NCBI GenBank assembly: GCA_000799755.1
Contig: JUHI01000003.1
Coordinates: forward strand, 310,001 to 374,000
DNA length: 64,000 nucleotides
Source: Martinezella tropici
GTDB taxonomy: Bacteria > Pseudomonadota > Alphaproteobacteria > Rhizobiales > Rhizobiaceae
Direction: 5' to 3'
Each line of letters starts with the position of its first letter. Position 1 is the stretch's first letter. Under the pieces are notes generated by a model that was given only the letters and a program-made list of their open reading frames with translations, was not told the origin of the DNA and searched no databases. Of this stretch, positions 52,072-60,048 are shown in pieces. The position numbers were made by a program, and so were the translations under genes.

Positions 52072-52632
52072 ATGTCCGACACCACCGCAACTGCAGCAGA
52101 TATGCCCAGGACTCGATATCGGCCATCGCAGCGGCTCCTGCATTGGCTTATGGCCATCGTCATCATTTCGGCGCTGATCATCGGCCTCTACTGCTCCTAT
52201 CTCACGCCGGGCACACCGCTGCGGCGGGCCCTTCTCGACGTGCACAAATCGCTCGGCATGACGGCGCTCTTCCTCATCGCCATCCGCCTGCCGCTGCGGC
52301 TCTCACTCGGTGAACCCGCCTTCCGGAGGCCACTTGACGTGTTCAATCACTATGCAGCTCGCGGCGCGCATATCCTGCTCTATTTGCTGATGATCGTGAT
52401 GCCGCTTGCCGGCTACACGACATCCGCCACCGGCGGCCACGATCTGCCGTGGTTCGGCCTGTTCGAGTGGCCCAATCTGCTGCCGCTCGACAAGAGGCTG
52501 GAAAGAATTTCTGCCGAAATCCACCAATATGCCGGCTATTGCCTGATTGCGATCGTCAGCCTGCATATCCTGGCAGCCCTCTGGCACCATTTCATCCGCA
52601 AGGACGAGGTGCTGAAGAGAATGGCTTTCTAA
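52072..52632 (+). CDS. Cytochrome b561 (di-heme, bacterial CybB type)
   Basis: A 186-residue, four-helix membrane protein. Candidate heme histidines: RLLHWLMAIVI (helix 1), DVHKSLGMTALFLIAIRLPL (helix 2), ARGAHILLYLLMIVMPLAGY (helix 3) and VSLHILAALWHHFIRKDEVL (helix 4). CybB proteins pass electrons from quinol or superoxide in the inner membrane. The ATG at 52072 begins MSDTTATAADMPRTRY and follows GGAGAGACCA. It is transcribed alone; the 252 bp upstream show no other gene. Confidence 0.9.
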   Translation: MSDTTATAADMPRTRYRPSQRLLHWLMAIVIISALIIGLYCSYLTPGTPLRRALLDVHKSLGMTALFLIAIRLPLRLSLGEPAFRRPLDVFNHYAARGAHILLYLLMIVMPLAGYTTSATGGHDLPWFGLFEWPNLLPLDKRLERISAEIHQYAGYCLIAIVSLHILAALWHHFIRKDEVLKRMAF

Positions 52633-52808
52633 TACTATTCTTTATCATGTTAATTCAATAATTTATCAGAATATCTGAGCACGACGAATTTACTATTTTT
52701 GCTCAGGATCCCGTCGGGATAGCACCGAAAGCCAGCGATGCGTGCGCCATCCGTCCGCCGGAGCTATCTCGATTTCTCGTCAGTTTCTCGAATCTTTGCG
52801 ACCGACCT
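52633..52808. other. AT-rich gap after cytochrome b561 gene
   Basis: The first 70 bp are strongly AT-rich and end in an inverted pair CTGAGC/GCTCAG (about 52674-52706) around a TTTTT run; it may terminate the cytochrome transcript. Nothing else is seen up to the kduI remnant. Confidence 0.35.
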
Positions 52809-52980
52809 CATCCGATCATAAGAAGAATAGGTGAGCCTGATTTCGCCGGGCGAAAGGACGTTGTAACCAGGAAATGACGCGCAGCGTACCTGCATATAAG
52901 CCGCGCACGGTTTCGGGGTGGCAGGCGTGCCTCACCTCAACCTCCATATGATATTTCCCTTCGACATCGGCAGTCGTCAT
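52809..52980 (-). pseudogene. kduI: Remnant of kduI (5-keto-4-deoxyuronate isomerase), frameshifted and truncated
   Basis: On the minus strand an ATG at 52980 overlaps the ATPase stop (ATGA), and the frame reads EVRHACHPETVRGLYAGTLR, the start of KduI. One base short, the next frame gives RHFLV; another shift gives SPGEIRLTYSSYDRM, again KduI (typical: LTYSHxDRMIVGG). After DRM the similarity ends. Two frameshifts and loss of over 80% of the gene show it is dead. Its coupled position shows that the CUT2 importer operon once had kduI as its next gene, hinting that the importer handled a uronate-derived sugar. Confidence 0.7.
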
Positions 52981-53807
52981 GATGCGGGACTCACTCCTAT
53001 CGATCGCTCGGCTTCCGCAATCGCACGTTTGCCGAGGCCCGATTTGACGATGCGGATCAGTTCCTCCTCGCTCGTCTCGGTGGTTGCCGCATCGAGTACG
53101 ATCTCCCCTGCATGCAGAAAATTAATGCGGTCGCAGACCTCGAAGATCTGATTGTAGTTGTGAACAATGAGGACGACCGAAACCTCGCGCTGCCGCCGTA
53201 GATTCTGGATAAGACCGAGCACCTGGGCGCTCTCGCGGACACCGAGCGCGGCAAGAGGCTCGTCCAGGATCAGCACCGTCGGCGAGGAATAGATCGAGCG
53301 CGCAACGGCGATGCACTGCCGCTGACCGCCGGAGAGCATGTCGACCGTACTGTTTATGCTGGGAATGGAGATGCCGAGCGTATCCAGATAGGTGCGAGAC
53401 AGCTGGCGCATCCGTTTGTTGTCAAGCAGGTTCAAGCCGAGGACCCGCCGGCGCTGCTCCCGCCCGAGAAACATGTTGTGATAGACGCTGAGATCGCCGA
53501 TGAGCGCAAGATCCTGATAGACGGTCTCGATGCCACGCGCGCGCGCATCACGCGGTGAATTGAACCGCACCTCCTCGCCGTCGAAGAACATCTTGCCTCG
53601 GTCCGGAGCGTGAAAACCGGACATCGTCTTGATAAGCGTCGATTTGCCGGCACCATTGTCGCCGACGAGAGCCAGAACCTCGCCTTTGTGAAGCTTGAGG
53701 CTGACATCGACGAGAGCGGTCACAGCGCCGAAACTCTTGCTGATATGCTGCATCTCCAGAATGACAGGCGCATCCTGCGGCAGAGCTGGAATGGTTTCGC
53801 TCGTCAT
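52977..53807 (-). CDS. Sugar ABC transporter ATPase, single-domain CUT2 type (FrcA-like)
   Basis: A 276-residue protein with one ABC domain: Walker A GDNGAGKST (about 53), signature MLSGGQRQCI, Walker B VLILDEPLAALG and the D-loop; the switch histidine is in LIVHNYNQ. CUT2 importers usually have a double-domain ATPase of 500 residues, but the half-size form is known from the Sinorhizobium fructose importer FrcA. It overlaps the permease gene by 4 bp. The first ATG upstream of its stop-overlapping kduI remnant shows a former co-translated neighbour. Confidence 0.92.
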   Translation of the reverse strand: MTSETIPALPQDAPVILEMQHISKSFGAVTALVDVSLKLHKGEVLALVGDNGAGKSTLIKTMSGFHAPDRGKMFFDGEEVRFNSPRDARARGIETVYQDLALIGDLSVYHNMFLGREQRRRVLGLNLLDNKRMRQLSRTYLDTLGISIPSINSTVDMLSGGQRQCIAVARSIYSSPTVLILDEPLAALGVRESAQVLGLIQNLRRQREVSVVLIVHNYNQIFEVCDRINFLHAGEIVLDAATTETSEEELIRIVKSGLGKRAIAEAERSIGVSPAS

Positions 53808-54886
53808 TTGCGCCTCCGTATGCGCAGGCTGTCGACCTGCACGTTGATGATCATGGCTGCGACGATCGCCGCGCCGAGATAGATGTCGGATGTCGTTGCC
53901 TGCGCGCCGACCATGACGAGGCCGTTGTTCAGCGAAGCGACGACGAAGGCCCCGATCAACGAACCGATCGCCGTGCCCGATCCGCCGAGCAGCGACGTGC
54001 CGCCGATGACGGCCGCCGCGATCGCCTGCAATGTCAGGAAGGGGCTGCCGGCCGTCGGATCCGCGGAGGAAAATTCAGCCGTGTTGATGATGCCCGCGAA
54101 AGCGGCAATGCCGCCGGCGATCATGAAATTGTAGATTTTCATCCAGTCGGTGCGGATGCCGATCTCCCGGGCTCCGGTGATATTGCTGCCGGTCGCAATC
54201 GTATGAAGGCCAAAGCGGGTCTTGGTCAGCACCAGGGCAAGCGCAAGCACCACCAGCAACGCCCATAGGAATGGAGAAAAAGCCGTGAGCCCGTGCAGAG
54301 AGAAGAGGGAATCGCCGGGGCCGTAGAGGCTCTCGCCGAATATCGCATTGAAGGGCTCCTCTACAGGCGCGACGATCGGCTGGCTGTCATAGATCGAAAC
54401 GGTGATACCCTGCAGCAGAAACAGCGTACCGACGGTCGTGATAAGCGATGGCACCCGTAGCCGCACGGTAATGAACCCGTTGACGAAACCGACGGCAATA
54501 CCGAGAAGTATCCCGATGATGGCTCCAACGAAGAGCGGCACACCCCAGGTGATCGACATCAGCACCATGAGATAGGGGGCCAGCGAAAACGTACTGCTCA
54601 GCGACAGATCGATCTCGCCGGTAATCATCAGCATGACCTCGGCGACGGAGATCATGCCGAGCCGGCCGGTATCCCTGAGCACGACACTCATCAACTGCGT
54701 CGTCAGAAAGCCGCCATTGCTGCCGATCTGGAAGTAGATGACAAGCAGCACCGCAACCACGGCAATGCTTGCCTCTCTGTAACGGGACAACATCGTTGCG
54801 AGCCGGCTACCCAGTGAGACATGTCCGGCTGACGTCGGTGAAATCGACCGATTGATATTCTCCATCCTATTGGGTTCGACGTTCAT
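53804..54886 (-). CDS. Sugar ABC transporter permease (CUT2, RbsC/FrcC type)
   Basis: A 360-residue membrane protein with about ten helices: ISVAEVMLMITGEIDLSLSS (the RbsC signature GExDLS), LGIAVGFVNGFITVRLRVPS, then ATGSNITGAREIGIRTDWMK in the cytoplasmic loop and AAVIGGTSLLGGSGTAIGSL near the end. The start may be the first ATG (54886) or M8. It lies 92 bp after the binding-protein gene, allowing a stem-loop or separate ribosome site. It forms the homodimeric channel of the importer. Confidence 0.92.
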   Translation of the reverse strand: MNVEPNRMENINRSISPTSAGHVSLGSRLATMLSRYREASIAVVAVLLVIYFQIGSNGGFLTTQLMSVVLRDTGRLGMISVAEVMLMITGEIDLSLSSTFSLAPYLMVLMSITWGVPLFVGAIIGILLGIAVGFVNGFITVRLRVPSLITTVGTLFLLQGITVSIYDSQPIVAPVEEPFNAIFGESLYGPGDSLFSLHGLTAFSPFLWALLVVLALALVLTKTRFGLHTIATGSNITGAREIGIRTDWMKIYNFMIAGGIAAFAGIINTAEFSSADPTAGSPFLTLQAIAAAVIGGTSLLGGSGTAIGSLIGAFVVASLNNGLVMVGAQATTSDIYLGAAIVAAMIINVQVDSLRIRRRK

Positions 54887-54978
54887 CTGTCATTGGCCTC
54901 GTCATTCGTGATGCGGCTTGCGGTCGGCGGAGAAGTGCACAGCCTGACTTGCCGTGCACTCCAATCGTTGCTGCCGGT

Positions 54979-56079
54979 CTATTTCGGCTCGTCGGCCGTC
55001 CGGCCCTCGAAGCGCGTCTGGCCGAGATAGTTGTCGACATTGTCCTTAGTCACATAGGCCTGGCTGGTATCGCTGTTTGCCGGACCGACCAGACCGCCGG
55101 ATACCTTGTAGAGGAACATCTGCTGCACCGGCAGGAACCCTTGCAGGTAGGCCTGCTGATCGGTCGTAAACGTCACATCGCCGCTCTTGATGAAGGTCAG
55201 GGTCTGGGGGAACAGGTCGAAGCCGGCAACGACGCCGCCCTTTTTGGCCAAGCCATATTTGTTCGAAACAAAACCGCAGGCATAGGTATCTGATCCACCA
55301 GTACCGAAAAGTCCAGCCACGTTCTGATGGCTGAGATAATAGGATTCGACGCGGGAGATTTCCGTCTGCGGATCCGGGCCGGAATTGACGACATCATAGG
55401 TGATGCCATTGCCGAAATCCTTGATTGCCTGGATGTATCCGTCGAGGCGCGGCTGCGTGTTGAGCGAACCGGGCACGCCGATCGTCAGCATGACATGGGC
55501 CTTTGCCGGCAGGAGTTTCAGCCATTTCATCGCCACATTGTAGCCGGCCTGATAGAGCGGCTGACCGACATAGGACAACCGCTTGTTCGGGCTGCCAGTC
55601 GGGACGTCGGCATTGAAGGCGATGACGGGGATACCGGCGGCCGCCGCCATGTCCGTTGCCGCATCGAAGGCCTTGGGATCGACCAGACAAACGGCAATGC
55701 CGTCTGCCTTCTGGGCAATCGCTGTCTGCATGGCGCTGACCATTTCCGAGACGACGTTCTTCTGCGAGCCCGTCCATTGATAGGACGCGCCGAAGGCCGC
55801 GCAGGCATCCTGGATGCCGTAGATGCAAGGCGTGAAAAACTGGTCCAGTGTCACATGGCAGACGAAGTAAAACTTGTAGGGCTTCCTAGGCAGGCCGCCG
55901 CTCGCGCTAGCGGCTGCCTGGGCCATCGCGAATTGCGGATTTGACATCAGGCCGGCGGCGCCGCTTGCAAGTGCAGCAGCCCCGAGACCGGCCTTGGCCG
56001 CGAAGCCGAAGGCTTCCCGTCTGCTCAAAAATTTCTGTGCGCGGTGTTCTTCATTCGCATCATCGTCATTCTTCGACAC
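54979..56079 (-). CDS. Sugar ABC transporter binding protein with Tat signal (CUT2 type)
   Basis: About 366 residues from a GTG at 56079, which follows GGGAGGAAG; a start at 56211 has no ribosome site. A twin-arginine signal is present: SRREAFGFAAKAGLGAAALA, so the protein folds before export, unusual for this family. The mature part is a Peripla_BP_4 sugar-binding fold: KADGIAVCLVDPKAFDAATD, IPVIAFNADVPTGSPNKRLS and GVVAGFDLFPQTLTFIKSGD. It is first in the operon with an RbsC-type permease and FrcA-type ATPase. The promoter carries TTGTACGACAA, also found at 61127-61141. Confidence 0.9.
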   Translation of the reverse strand: MSKNDDDANEEHRAQKFLSRREAFGFAAKAGLGAAALASGAAGLMSNPQFAMAQAAASASGGLPRKPYKFYFVCHVTLDQFFTPCIYGIQDACAAFGASYQWTGSQKNVVSEMVSAMQTAIAQKADGIAVCLVDPKAFDAATDMAAAAGIPVIAFNADVPTGSPNKRLSYVGQPLYQAGYNVAMKWLKLLPAKAHVMLTIGVPGSLNTQPRLDGYIQAIKDFGNGITYDVVNSGPDPQTEISRVESYYLSHQNVAGLFGTGGSDTYACGFVSNKYGLAKKGGVVAGFDLFPQTLTFIKSGDVTFTTDQQAYLQGFLPVQQMFLYKVSGGLVGPANSDTSQAYVTKDNVDNYLGQTRFEGRTADEPK

Positions 56080-56145
56080 GGGGCTTCCTCCCTTATGCGA
56101 TGGGAGCCACACCTCCCGTGTGCTTTCCATCGTACGGTTACATTG

Positions 56146-56156
56146 TTGTACGACAA
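56146..56156. promoter_or_regulatory. GntR-type operator TTGTACGACAA between CUT2 importer and aldo/keto reductase genes
   Basis: TTGT-ACG-ACAA has 4-bp complementary arms and a 3-bp centre. It lies 66 bp upstream of the importer's GTG and 95 bp upstream of the divergent aldo/keto reductase ATG. The identical 11-mer occurs inside the palindrome at 61127-61141, so one regulator probably reads both. Confidence 0.6.
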
Positions 56157-56251
56157 GTTTTATGTCAATATGAATCGGCGCGCGGCGGTTGGCAAGCCAG
56201 TCTCCAGCCATGTCACGAATTGGTGAAACCTAGAAATCGTCAGGAAAATCT

Positions 56252-57292
56252 ATGCCGATACTGGAAAAGAGAAGCGTAACAGCGGGTGGGTTGACCGTCA
56301 CCACGATGGGATTGGGAGGAACCGGTCTCGGCAATATGTATCGCGCAACGGATCCCAAGGTGGCGCTCGATACGGTCCAGGCCGCTTACGACAGCGGGTT
56401 GCGTTATTTCGATACCGCCCCGGTCTACGGTTTCGGTCTCGCCGAGACGCGGCTGGGCGAGGCGATCAAAACCCTGCCGCGCCGGGACATCGTCATCTCG
56501 TCGAAAGTCGGATACGATCTGGTGCCGATCCCTAAGAGCGAGGTAAAGCCTGTCCTGTGGGACGAAGCGCCGCCATTCCGGGCGGAATTCGACTATTCGC
56601 GCGACGCGGTGCTTCGTTCGATCGAAAGCTCCCTGAAGCGGCTCGGCACCGATTATATAGACATGCTGGCGATCCACGATCCCGACGAGGCCATCCATTT
56701 CGCCAGGGGAGAAGATCCCTATGCGCGCAGCCGGTTCAAGGAGGCGATGGAGGGGGCCTATCCGGCGCTGGACGAATTGCGCTCACAGGGCGTCATCAAG
56801 GCTGTTGGCGTCGGCATTAACCAATGGCAGATGCTGTCCGATTTCGTAGAGGCGGGACAATTCGATTATTTCCTGCTGGCGGGACGTTACACGCTGTTAG
56901 AACAGGAACCGCTGGCCACGCTCTTTCCGGCCTGCGAGCGGAAGGGGACCAAGATCGTCATCGGCGGCCCCTATAATTCCGGTATCCTGGCGACCGGCGC
57001 CGTCAAGGGCGCTACCTTCAATACCCGGAATGCGCCGGCAGACGTCCTTGAGCGAGTGGCGCGTCTGAACGCCGTCTGCGAAAGCCACGGCGTTCCCCTG
57101 GCCGCGGCCGCGCTGCAATTTCCCTTCGCCCATAGACTTGTCGTCAGCGTGATCCCGGGCGCGCGTTCAGTCGAGGAACTGAAACAAAATCTCGACTATC
57201 TCAGCTGGCCGATCCCGGCTTCGCTCTGGTCCGATCTCAGACATGAGAAACTCATCGATGCCGCAGCACCGCTGCCGGCCGGTGCGGTCTAG
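56252..57292 (+). CDS. Aldo/keto reductase, L-fucose/D-threo-aldose dehydrogenase type
   Basis: A 346-residue AKR barrel. The catalytic tetrad is visible: D51-type FDTAPVYGFGLAETRLG (Asp and Tyr), lysine in SSKVGYDL and histidine in MLAIHDPDEA. GINQWQMLSDFVEAGQFDYF and GGPYNSGILAT follow the pattern of D-threo-aldose 1-dehydrogenases, which oxidise L-fucose or related aldoses to lactones. It is divergent from the CUT2 sugar importer and close to an L-fuconolactonase-like hydrolase, so oxidation of an imported 6-deoxy sugar is plausible. Confidence 0.87.
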   Translation: MPILEKRSVTAGGLTVTTMGLGGTGLGNMYRATDPKVALDTVQAAYDSGLRYFDTAPVYGFGLAETRLGEAIKTLPRRDIVISSKVGYDLVPIPKSEVKPVLWDEAPPFRAEFDYSRDAVLRSIESSLKRLGTDYIDMLAIHDPDEAIHFARGEDPYARSRFKEAMEGAYPALDELRSQGVIKAVGVGINQWQMLSDFVEAGQFDYFLLAGRYTLLEQEPLATLFPACERKGTKIVIGGPYNSGILATGAVKGATFNTRNAPADVLERVARLNAVCESHGVPLAAAALQFPFAHRLVVSVIPGARSVEELKQNLDYLSWPIPASLWSDLRHEKLIDAAAPLPAGAV

Positions 57293-57356
57293 GTAAATCT
57301 TCGCGCGTCCCCGACGGAGATCGAGGATCGTCGTCGGAAAACGCAGGCTCGGCAAG

Positions 57357-57381
57357 AGGGCTTCCCGCCTGAAGAAGCCCT
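57357..57381. terminator. Stem-loop between convergent genes
   Basis: AGGGCTTC (57357-57364) and GAAGCCCT (57374-57381) form a perfect 8-bp stem with a 9-base loop, in the 169-bp gap between the ends of the aldo/keto reductase (+) and the small cysteine-rich gene (-). No strong T-tract follows, so it is a candidate only. Confidence 0.4.
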
Positions 57382-57461
57382 GTTGTCGTCATCGGCTCAC
57401 CCGCGGCTCATATGGAACGACCAACTAGACCAAGGATCACGAAGAGTGCCTGCGTGGCGTC

Positions 57462-57722
57462 TCAATCCCTCGACATCATCCCAAGCAGGAGCGTATTGCC
57501 CACGGAATTCCCGCACCCATGGCACACCAGCTTTTGCGCCAATCGGCCTACTTTCATATCGCCTCCAAAGCGCCTGGCCATGACGTAGCGATCCACAGGA
57601 GCAGTTCTTCCACAAACCGAGCAAGCGGCGCGAAGCTCGTACCATTGAGGTAGGCTCGCGAGCGTATGCTGATATTCGTCATGTGCCAGCGGCAGCAGTG
57701 CTATGCCTTTTCGGTGTCTCAT
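57462..57722 (-). CDS. Small protein with zinc-ribbon-like CxxC pairs
   Basis: An 86-residue protein with two pairs, ACSVCGRTAPVDRYVMARRF (C34, C37) and LVCHGCGNSVGNTLLLGMMS (C67, C70), spaced like a zinc ribbon. The core from SLPQWYELRAACSVCG onward looks like a recurrent rhizobial hypothetical protein, as I recall it; the first 20 residues may be untranslated if a later start is used. Role unknown. It is flanked by a possible terminator downstream and by the divergent small gene at 57810. Confidence 0.6.
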   Translation of the reverse strand: MRHRKGIALLPLAHDEYQHTLASLPQWYELRAACSVCGRTAPVDRYVMARRFGGDMKVGRLAQKLVCHGCGNSVGNTLLLGMMSRD

Positions 57723-57809
57723 TGGGCCTCATCCCCATGCGCCATATCGCAGCTTGTTGACTTCCCTGCCCATCAGAACATAAAGGGAACAACACGGAGT
57801 AACAAGCCA

Positions 57810-58091
57810 ATGATTCGATATGCACCCGCCGCGACCCCGACGAGCGCCATCCCTCCCACCAAAGCGACAGCTCGCACGCCCGCCTCTTCGAAGGCGAGCA
57901 TGGAGACGCCGGCGATCGAGACCCTGGACGTCATCGAGGAGCGCAAACCGGCCGGCGAAGGTGACTTGCTGCTTGCGGAGCTTCCGGAGGTTTCCGCTCC
58001 AGCCAAGAAGGCGACCAAAGCTCGCGCTCCAAGAAAGTCGAAGGCGGAACTGGTGGGCGCCACCGCTGCCCAGCTCGACCTGAGCGCATAG
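57810..58091 (+). CDS. Small Ala/Lys-rich hypothetical protein
   Basis: A 93-residue protein from an ATG at 57810 with GGAG 10 bp before it. The N half is rich in Ala, Thr and Pro (TPTSAIPPTKATARTPASSK), the middle is acidic (ETLDVIEERKPAGEGDLLLA), and the end has a basic patch (KKATKARAPRKSK) that could bind nucleic acid. I recognise no domain. It is divergent from the zinc-ribbon-like gene and co-directional with nothing nearby. Confidence 0.5.
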   Translation: MIRYAPAATPTSAIPPTKATARTPASSKASMETPAIETLDVIEERKPAGEGDLLLAELPEVSAPAKKATKARAPRKSKAELVGATAAQLDLSA

Positions 58092-58153
58092 TGCGCATTT
58101 CAGCAAGCAACCGATTCTACTTCGTCGCGTAGCGACCGCCGGGCTTGGATAGA

Positions 58154-59164
58154 TCAGGCAATCCGATCGGCTGGCTGTGGCTGCGTGAAGAGTTCGTCGA
58201 TTTCGAGCCAGAGATCCGCGGGGATCGCCAGGCGCGACCAAGCAAGATTTTCCGCTATGCGTTCCGGCCGGCTCATTCCGAGAACCGCAGCAGCGACTAG
58301 AGGGTTGCGAAACGGAAACTGGATCGCGGCCGCCTGCAGCGGCAAGGCATGGCGGCGACAGATTTCCTCGATCTTCCTGGCTCTGGCGATGATTTCCTGC
58401 GGAGGCGCACCGTAGTCGAAGGTTGCGCCGGAGCTGCCGGTGCCGGTTGCCAGAATGCCGGAGTTGAACACACCGGCGACGACCACCTCGACACCCCGCC
58501 GCTCTGCCTCCGGTAGAAAGTCCGCCTCGGCACTACGATCGAGCAGCGTGTAACGGCCCGCCATCATCACCGCATCGAGAGAGCAGGCCTTGATGAAGCG
58601 CGTCGCGACATCGCTTTCGTTGACGCCGACACCGATCGCTTTCACGTGGTCTGCCTTGCGCAGATCATCGAGTGCCCGATAGCAGCCTTCGATCGCCTCG
58701 TTGAACCGCCGCTCATAGCCGTCCCCATGCGTGAAGCGATCGACATCATGGATGTAGACGAGGTCGAAATCGGCAATTCCAAGCCGGTTCGCCGACTGCT
58801 CCAGCGACCGCATCGTTCCGGCATAACTGTAATCGAACACCGGTTTCAGCCGCAGTGGCGAGGCCCATAGGCCGTAGTCGACGTTTTCGCCATAGGGAGG
58901 CACCATATAGCGCCCCGCCTTGGTGGAAACGGTGACTGTGTTCCGATCGATGGTCCGCAGAAAACTGCCAAGACGCAGCTCGCTGAGGCCATGACCGTAA
59001 AGGGGCGCGCTATCGAAATAGCGCATTCCCCCTTCATACGCTTTGCTCAGCACCTCGGCCGCCTGCACTTCCGTGACATCGCGGTAAAGCGTGCCGATAC
59101 CGCTTGCACCGAAACCAAGCCGCGACTTGAAACCAATACGACTTGCGGATGGACTCTTAGTCAT
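58154..59164 (-). CDS. Aldo/keto reductase, D-threo-aldose 1-dehydrogenase type
   Basis: A 336-residue AKR, paralogous to 56252-57292. The tetrad appears in MRYFDSAPLYGHGLSELRLG (Asp, Tyr), STKAGRYMV (Lys) and DLVYIHDVDRFTHG (His). GVGVNESDVATRFIKACSLD and AGVFNSGILATGTGSSGATF match the family. The ATG at 59164 overlaps the amidohydrolase stop (ATGA), deciding against a start at 59317. With the lactonase it would make a two-step aldose to aldonate conversion. Confidence 0.88.
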   Translation of the reverse strand: MTKSPSASRIGFKSRLGFGASGIGTLYRDVTEVQAAEVLSKAYEGGMRYFDSAPLYGHGLSELRLGSFLRTIDRNTVTVSTKAGRYMVPPYGENVDYGLWASPLRLKPVFDYSYAGTMRSLEQSANRLGIADFDLVYIHDVDRFTHGDGYERRFNEAIEGCYRALDDLRKADHVKAIGVGVNESDVATRFIKACSLDAVMMAGRYTLLDRSAEADFLPEAERRGVEVVVAGVFNSGILATGTGSSGATFDYGAPPQEIIARARKIEEICRRHALPLQAAAIQFPFRNPLVAAAVLGMSRPERIAENLAWSRLAIPADLWLEIDELFTQPQPADRIA

Positions 59165-60036
59165 GCATTCCGCTCCCAAAACTCGGGCAGCCGATAGACC
59201 TCGATGGCGTTGAGGCCAAAGATTTTTTCGCGCTCGGAATCGGAGAGGTCCTTCAGGCATTCCTGAAGCGCATCGACGACCCGGTCGTAGCTTGCAGCAA
59301 CCAGGCAGACCGGCCAATCCGTGCCGAACAGGCAGCGATCGCTCCCGAACACCTCGAGCGCCTCATGGACATAAGGCTTCAAGTCGCCCGGCGTCCAACT
59401 CTGCCAATCGGCTTCGGTGACCATGCCAGAGAGCTTGCACCAGACGTGATCGCGCTGGCTGCGGAACTCACGGATCAAGGTTGCCCATTCGTCGAAACCA
59501 CGATTGCGGATCTCCGGCTTCGAGATATGGTCGAGCACGAAACGCGTGTTCGGAAACCCCTGCACGGTCTTGATGCAGGACGGCAGCTGCGGCAGGTTCG
59601 GCACGAGATCGTAGACGAGCCCTGCGGCTTCGATCGCTTTCAGGCCCCGTTTGACGTCTTCGCGCAAGAGCCAGTTCGGGTCGGTTTCCGTCTGGATCAG
59701 ATGGCGCACGCCCACCAGCCACTTTCCCTGCGGCGATGTTTGGAGTTGGGCCAGTGTTTCAGGAAGCTTCGGATCGGTCAGATCGACCCATCCGACCACG
59801 CCGGCAACGAAGTCCGTCGCCTCCGCAGTCCTGATGAAGTCCCATGTCTCGCCGAGATCGTTCCAGGTCTGGACGAGTACCGTGCCGGTCACGCCGTTCT
59901 TTTCAAGGCTCGGCCTGAGGTCGGCGGGCGCGAATATCCTGTTGATCGGCTCGAAGGGTCCGCTCAGCCAGCCGTAGTCTCCGCCGCTGGTCGGATCCCA
60001 GAAGTGATGATGGGAGTCGATGATTGGGCTCGTCAT
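59161..60036 (-). CDS. Amidohydrolase-2 lactonase, L-fuconolactonase-like
   Basis: A 291-residue TIM-barrel hydrolase of the amidohydrolase 2 family. It has IIDSHHHFWDPTSGGDYGWL at the N terminus (metal-binding HxH), VGVRHLIQTETDPNWLLRED, FVLDHISKPEIRN and LFGTDWPVCLVAASYDRVVD, the last with the metal/catalytic aspartate; all match L-fuconolactonases and related sugar lactonases. It would open the lactone made by an aldose dehydrogenase. It lies between and is coupled to two aldo/keto reductase genes. No dehydratase for the resulting aldonate is in this cluster, though the IlvD enzyme at 22315 could serve. Confidence 0.87.
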   Translation of the reverse strand: MTSPIIDSHHHFWDPTSGGDYGWLSGPFEPINRIFAPADLRPSLEKNGVTGTVLVQTWNDLGETWDFIRTAEATDFVAGVVGWVDLTDPKLPETLAQLQTSPQGKWLVGVRHLIQTETDPNWLLREDVKRGLKAIEAAGLVYDLVPNLPQLPSCIKTVQGFPNTRFVLDHISKPEIRNRGFDEWATLIREFRSQRDHVWCKLSGMVTEADWQSWTPGDLKPYVHEALEVFGSDRCLFGTDWPVCLVAASYDRVVDALQECLKDLSDSEREKIFGLNAIEVYRLPEFWERNA

Positions 60037-60048
60037 GGCGTCGGCTCC

